A stretch of 5,568 nt of DNA from the NCBI GenBank assembly GCA_038244055.1, contig JBBRTW010000468.1, positions 1-5,568 on the forward strand, given 5' to 3'. Below are positions 5,305-5,568 of the stretch, in pieces; within the stretch, counting starts at the first letter, position 1, and every line of letters begins with the position of its first letter. The position numbers and the translations under genes are program-made. Under the pieces are notes generated by a model. That model was not told the DNA's origin, ran no database searches, and worked only from the letters and a program-made list of their open reading frames with translations. Source of the stretch: DASPKW01 sp038244055. Lineage in GTDB: Bacteria; Planctomycetota; Phycisphaerae; Tepidisphaerales; Tepidisphaeraceae.

Positions 5305-5358
5305 ATGACCTATCGTGGAGTCATCAGCAATGGGGTGGTGGTCTTAGAAAGTGTGTGA
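5305..5358 (+). pseudogene. 5' remnant of a small antitoxin-like gene cut by an insertion sequence
   Basis: The frame reads MTYRGVISNGVVVLESV and then stops at TGA (5356-5358). The first 15 residues match the start of small proteins I recall as common in planctomycetes, 'MTYRG.I.NGVVVLE...LPEGT.V.V', related to the AF2212/DUF104-like antitoxin group, which are usually about 60-90 residues long. Here the match ends at about residue 15, where IS5-type sequence (AGTGTGTGAGAAGCTGTC) takes over; the last residues and the stop codon are probably supplied by the insertion sequence end. The rest of the gene would lie beyond the right end of the element, outside the window. The family call rests on one short motif. 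Confidence 0.5.
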
Positions 5359-5568
5359 GAAGCTGTCAGGCAGCCGATGACTGGTTTTATGGCACGGAAG
5401 CCCTACCCATCGGATCTGACGGACGAGCAATGGTCGCTGATTCAACGCGCGATTCCGCCGGCGGAGCCCGGCGGTCGCCACCGCTCGGTGGACATGCGCC
5501 AGGTGATGAACGGCATTCTTTATCTCAACCGCACCGGCTGCGCATGGCGATCGCTGCCGCACGATCTG
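5347..5568 (+). mobile_element. IS5-family insertion sequence, left part only
   Basis: The transposase starting at 5377 identifies the element. The left end is not certain. The homology of the interrupted gene ends around 5347-5350, just after TTA (5344-5346), which would fit the TNA-type target of some IS5 subgroups. The terminal repeat would then begin near GAAAGTGTGTGAGAAGCTG. The right end and the partner inverted repeat are outside the window. Confidence 0.7.
5377..5568 (+). CDS. IS5-family transposase, N-terminal part (runs off window)
   Basis: The visible part has 64 residues from the ATG at 5377, or 60 from the in-frame ATG at 5389. From the second Met it reads MARKPYPSDLTDEQWSLI, then IPPAEPGGRHRSVDMRQVMN, then GILYLNRTGCAWRSLPHDL. 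This is the typical N-terminal DUF4096 region of IS5-family (IS427-like) transposases, with the conserved YPSDLTDEQW, PGGR and RTGC.WR.LP motifs. The catalytic DDE part would follow beyond the window. In many relatives it is in a second frame reached by frameshifting, which cannot be judged here. An AGG six bases before 5377 favours the upstream ATG. The visible part is intact, so the element may be active or recent. Confidence 0.93.
   Translation, partial: MTGFMARKPYPSDLTDEQWSLIQRAIPPAEPGGRHRSVDMRQVMNGILYLNRTGCAWRSLPHDL

Overview
The window is high-GC DNA carrying bacterial genes. Its protein types suggest a planctomycete, possibly Gemmataceae-like: a secreted HEAT-repeat protein, an exported Gly/Pro-rich protein with short conserved ends, an orphan B12-binding radical SAM enzyme, and a small 'MTYRGVI.NGVVVLE' reading frame. 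This assignment is an inference from family resemblance; there is no rRNA or marker gene to confirm it.

Layout. Positions 1-1546 (minus) hold an exported HEAT-repeat protein whose C-terminus lies beyond the left edge. Positions 1547-1842 hold no gene. They contain arrays of a 7-bp repeat in both orientations, interrupted by a 93-bp palindromic, MITE/REP-like element. Positions 1843-3324 (minus) encode an exported 493-residue protein in which two short helical ends flank about 315 residues of Gly/Pro/Asn low complexity. Positions 3325-3720 form a divergent intergenic region with candidate promoters in both directions. Positions 3721-5208 (plus) encode a complete 495-residue B12-binding radical SAM protein with a DUF4070-like C-terminus. 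Its stop codon lies inside a second 7-bp repeat array, which runs into a nested hairpin at 5217-5261. Positions 5305-5358 look like the 5' remnant of a small antitoxin-like gene with a good ribosome binding site, cut off by an IS5-family insertion sequence. The transposase of that element starts at 5377 and runs off the right edge.

The genes do not form an evident pathway. The two minus-strand genes both encode exported proteins but are separated by repeats. The radical SAM gene is a single transcription unit with no recognisable substrate-pathway partner here. The most unusual material is non-coding: two heptamer-array loci that share a 7-bp unit and each adjoin nested hairpins, one of them split by a small element whose removal would restore a perfect heptamer. 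No complete new defence or mobile system is visible.
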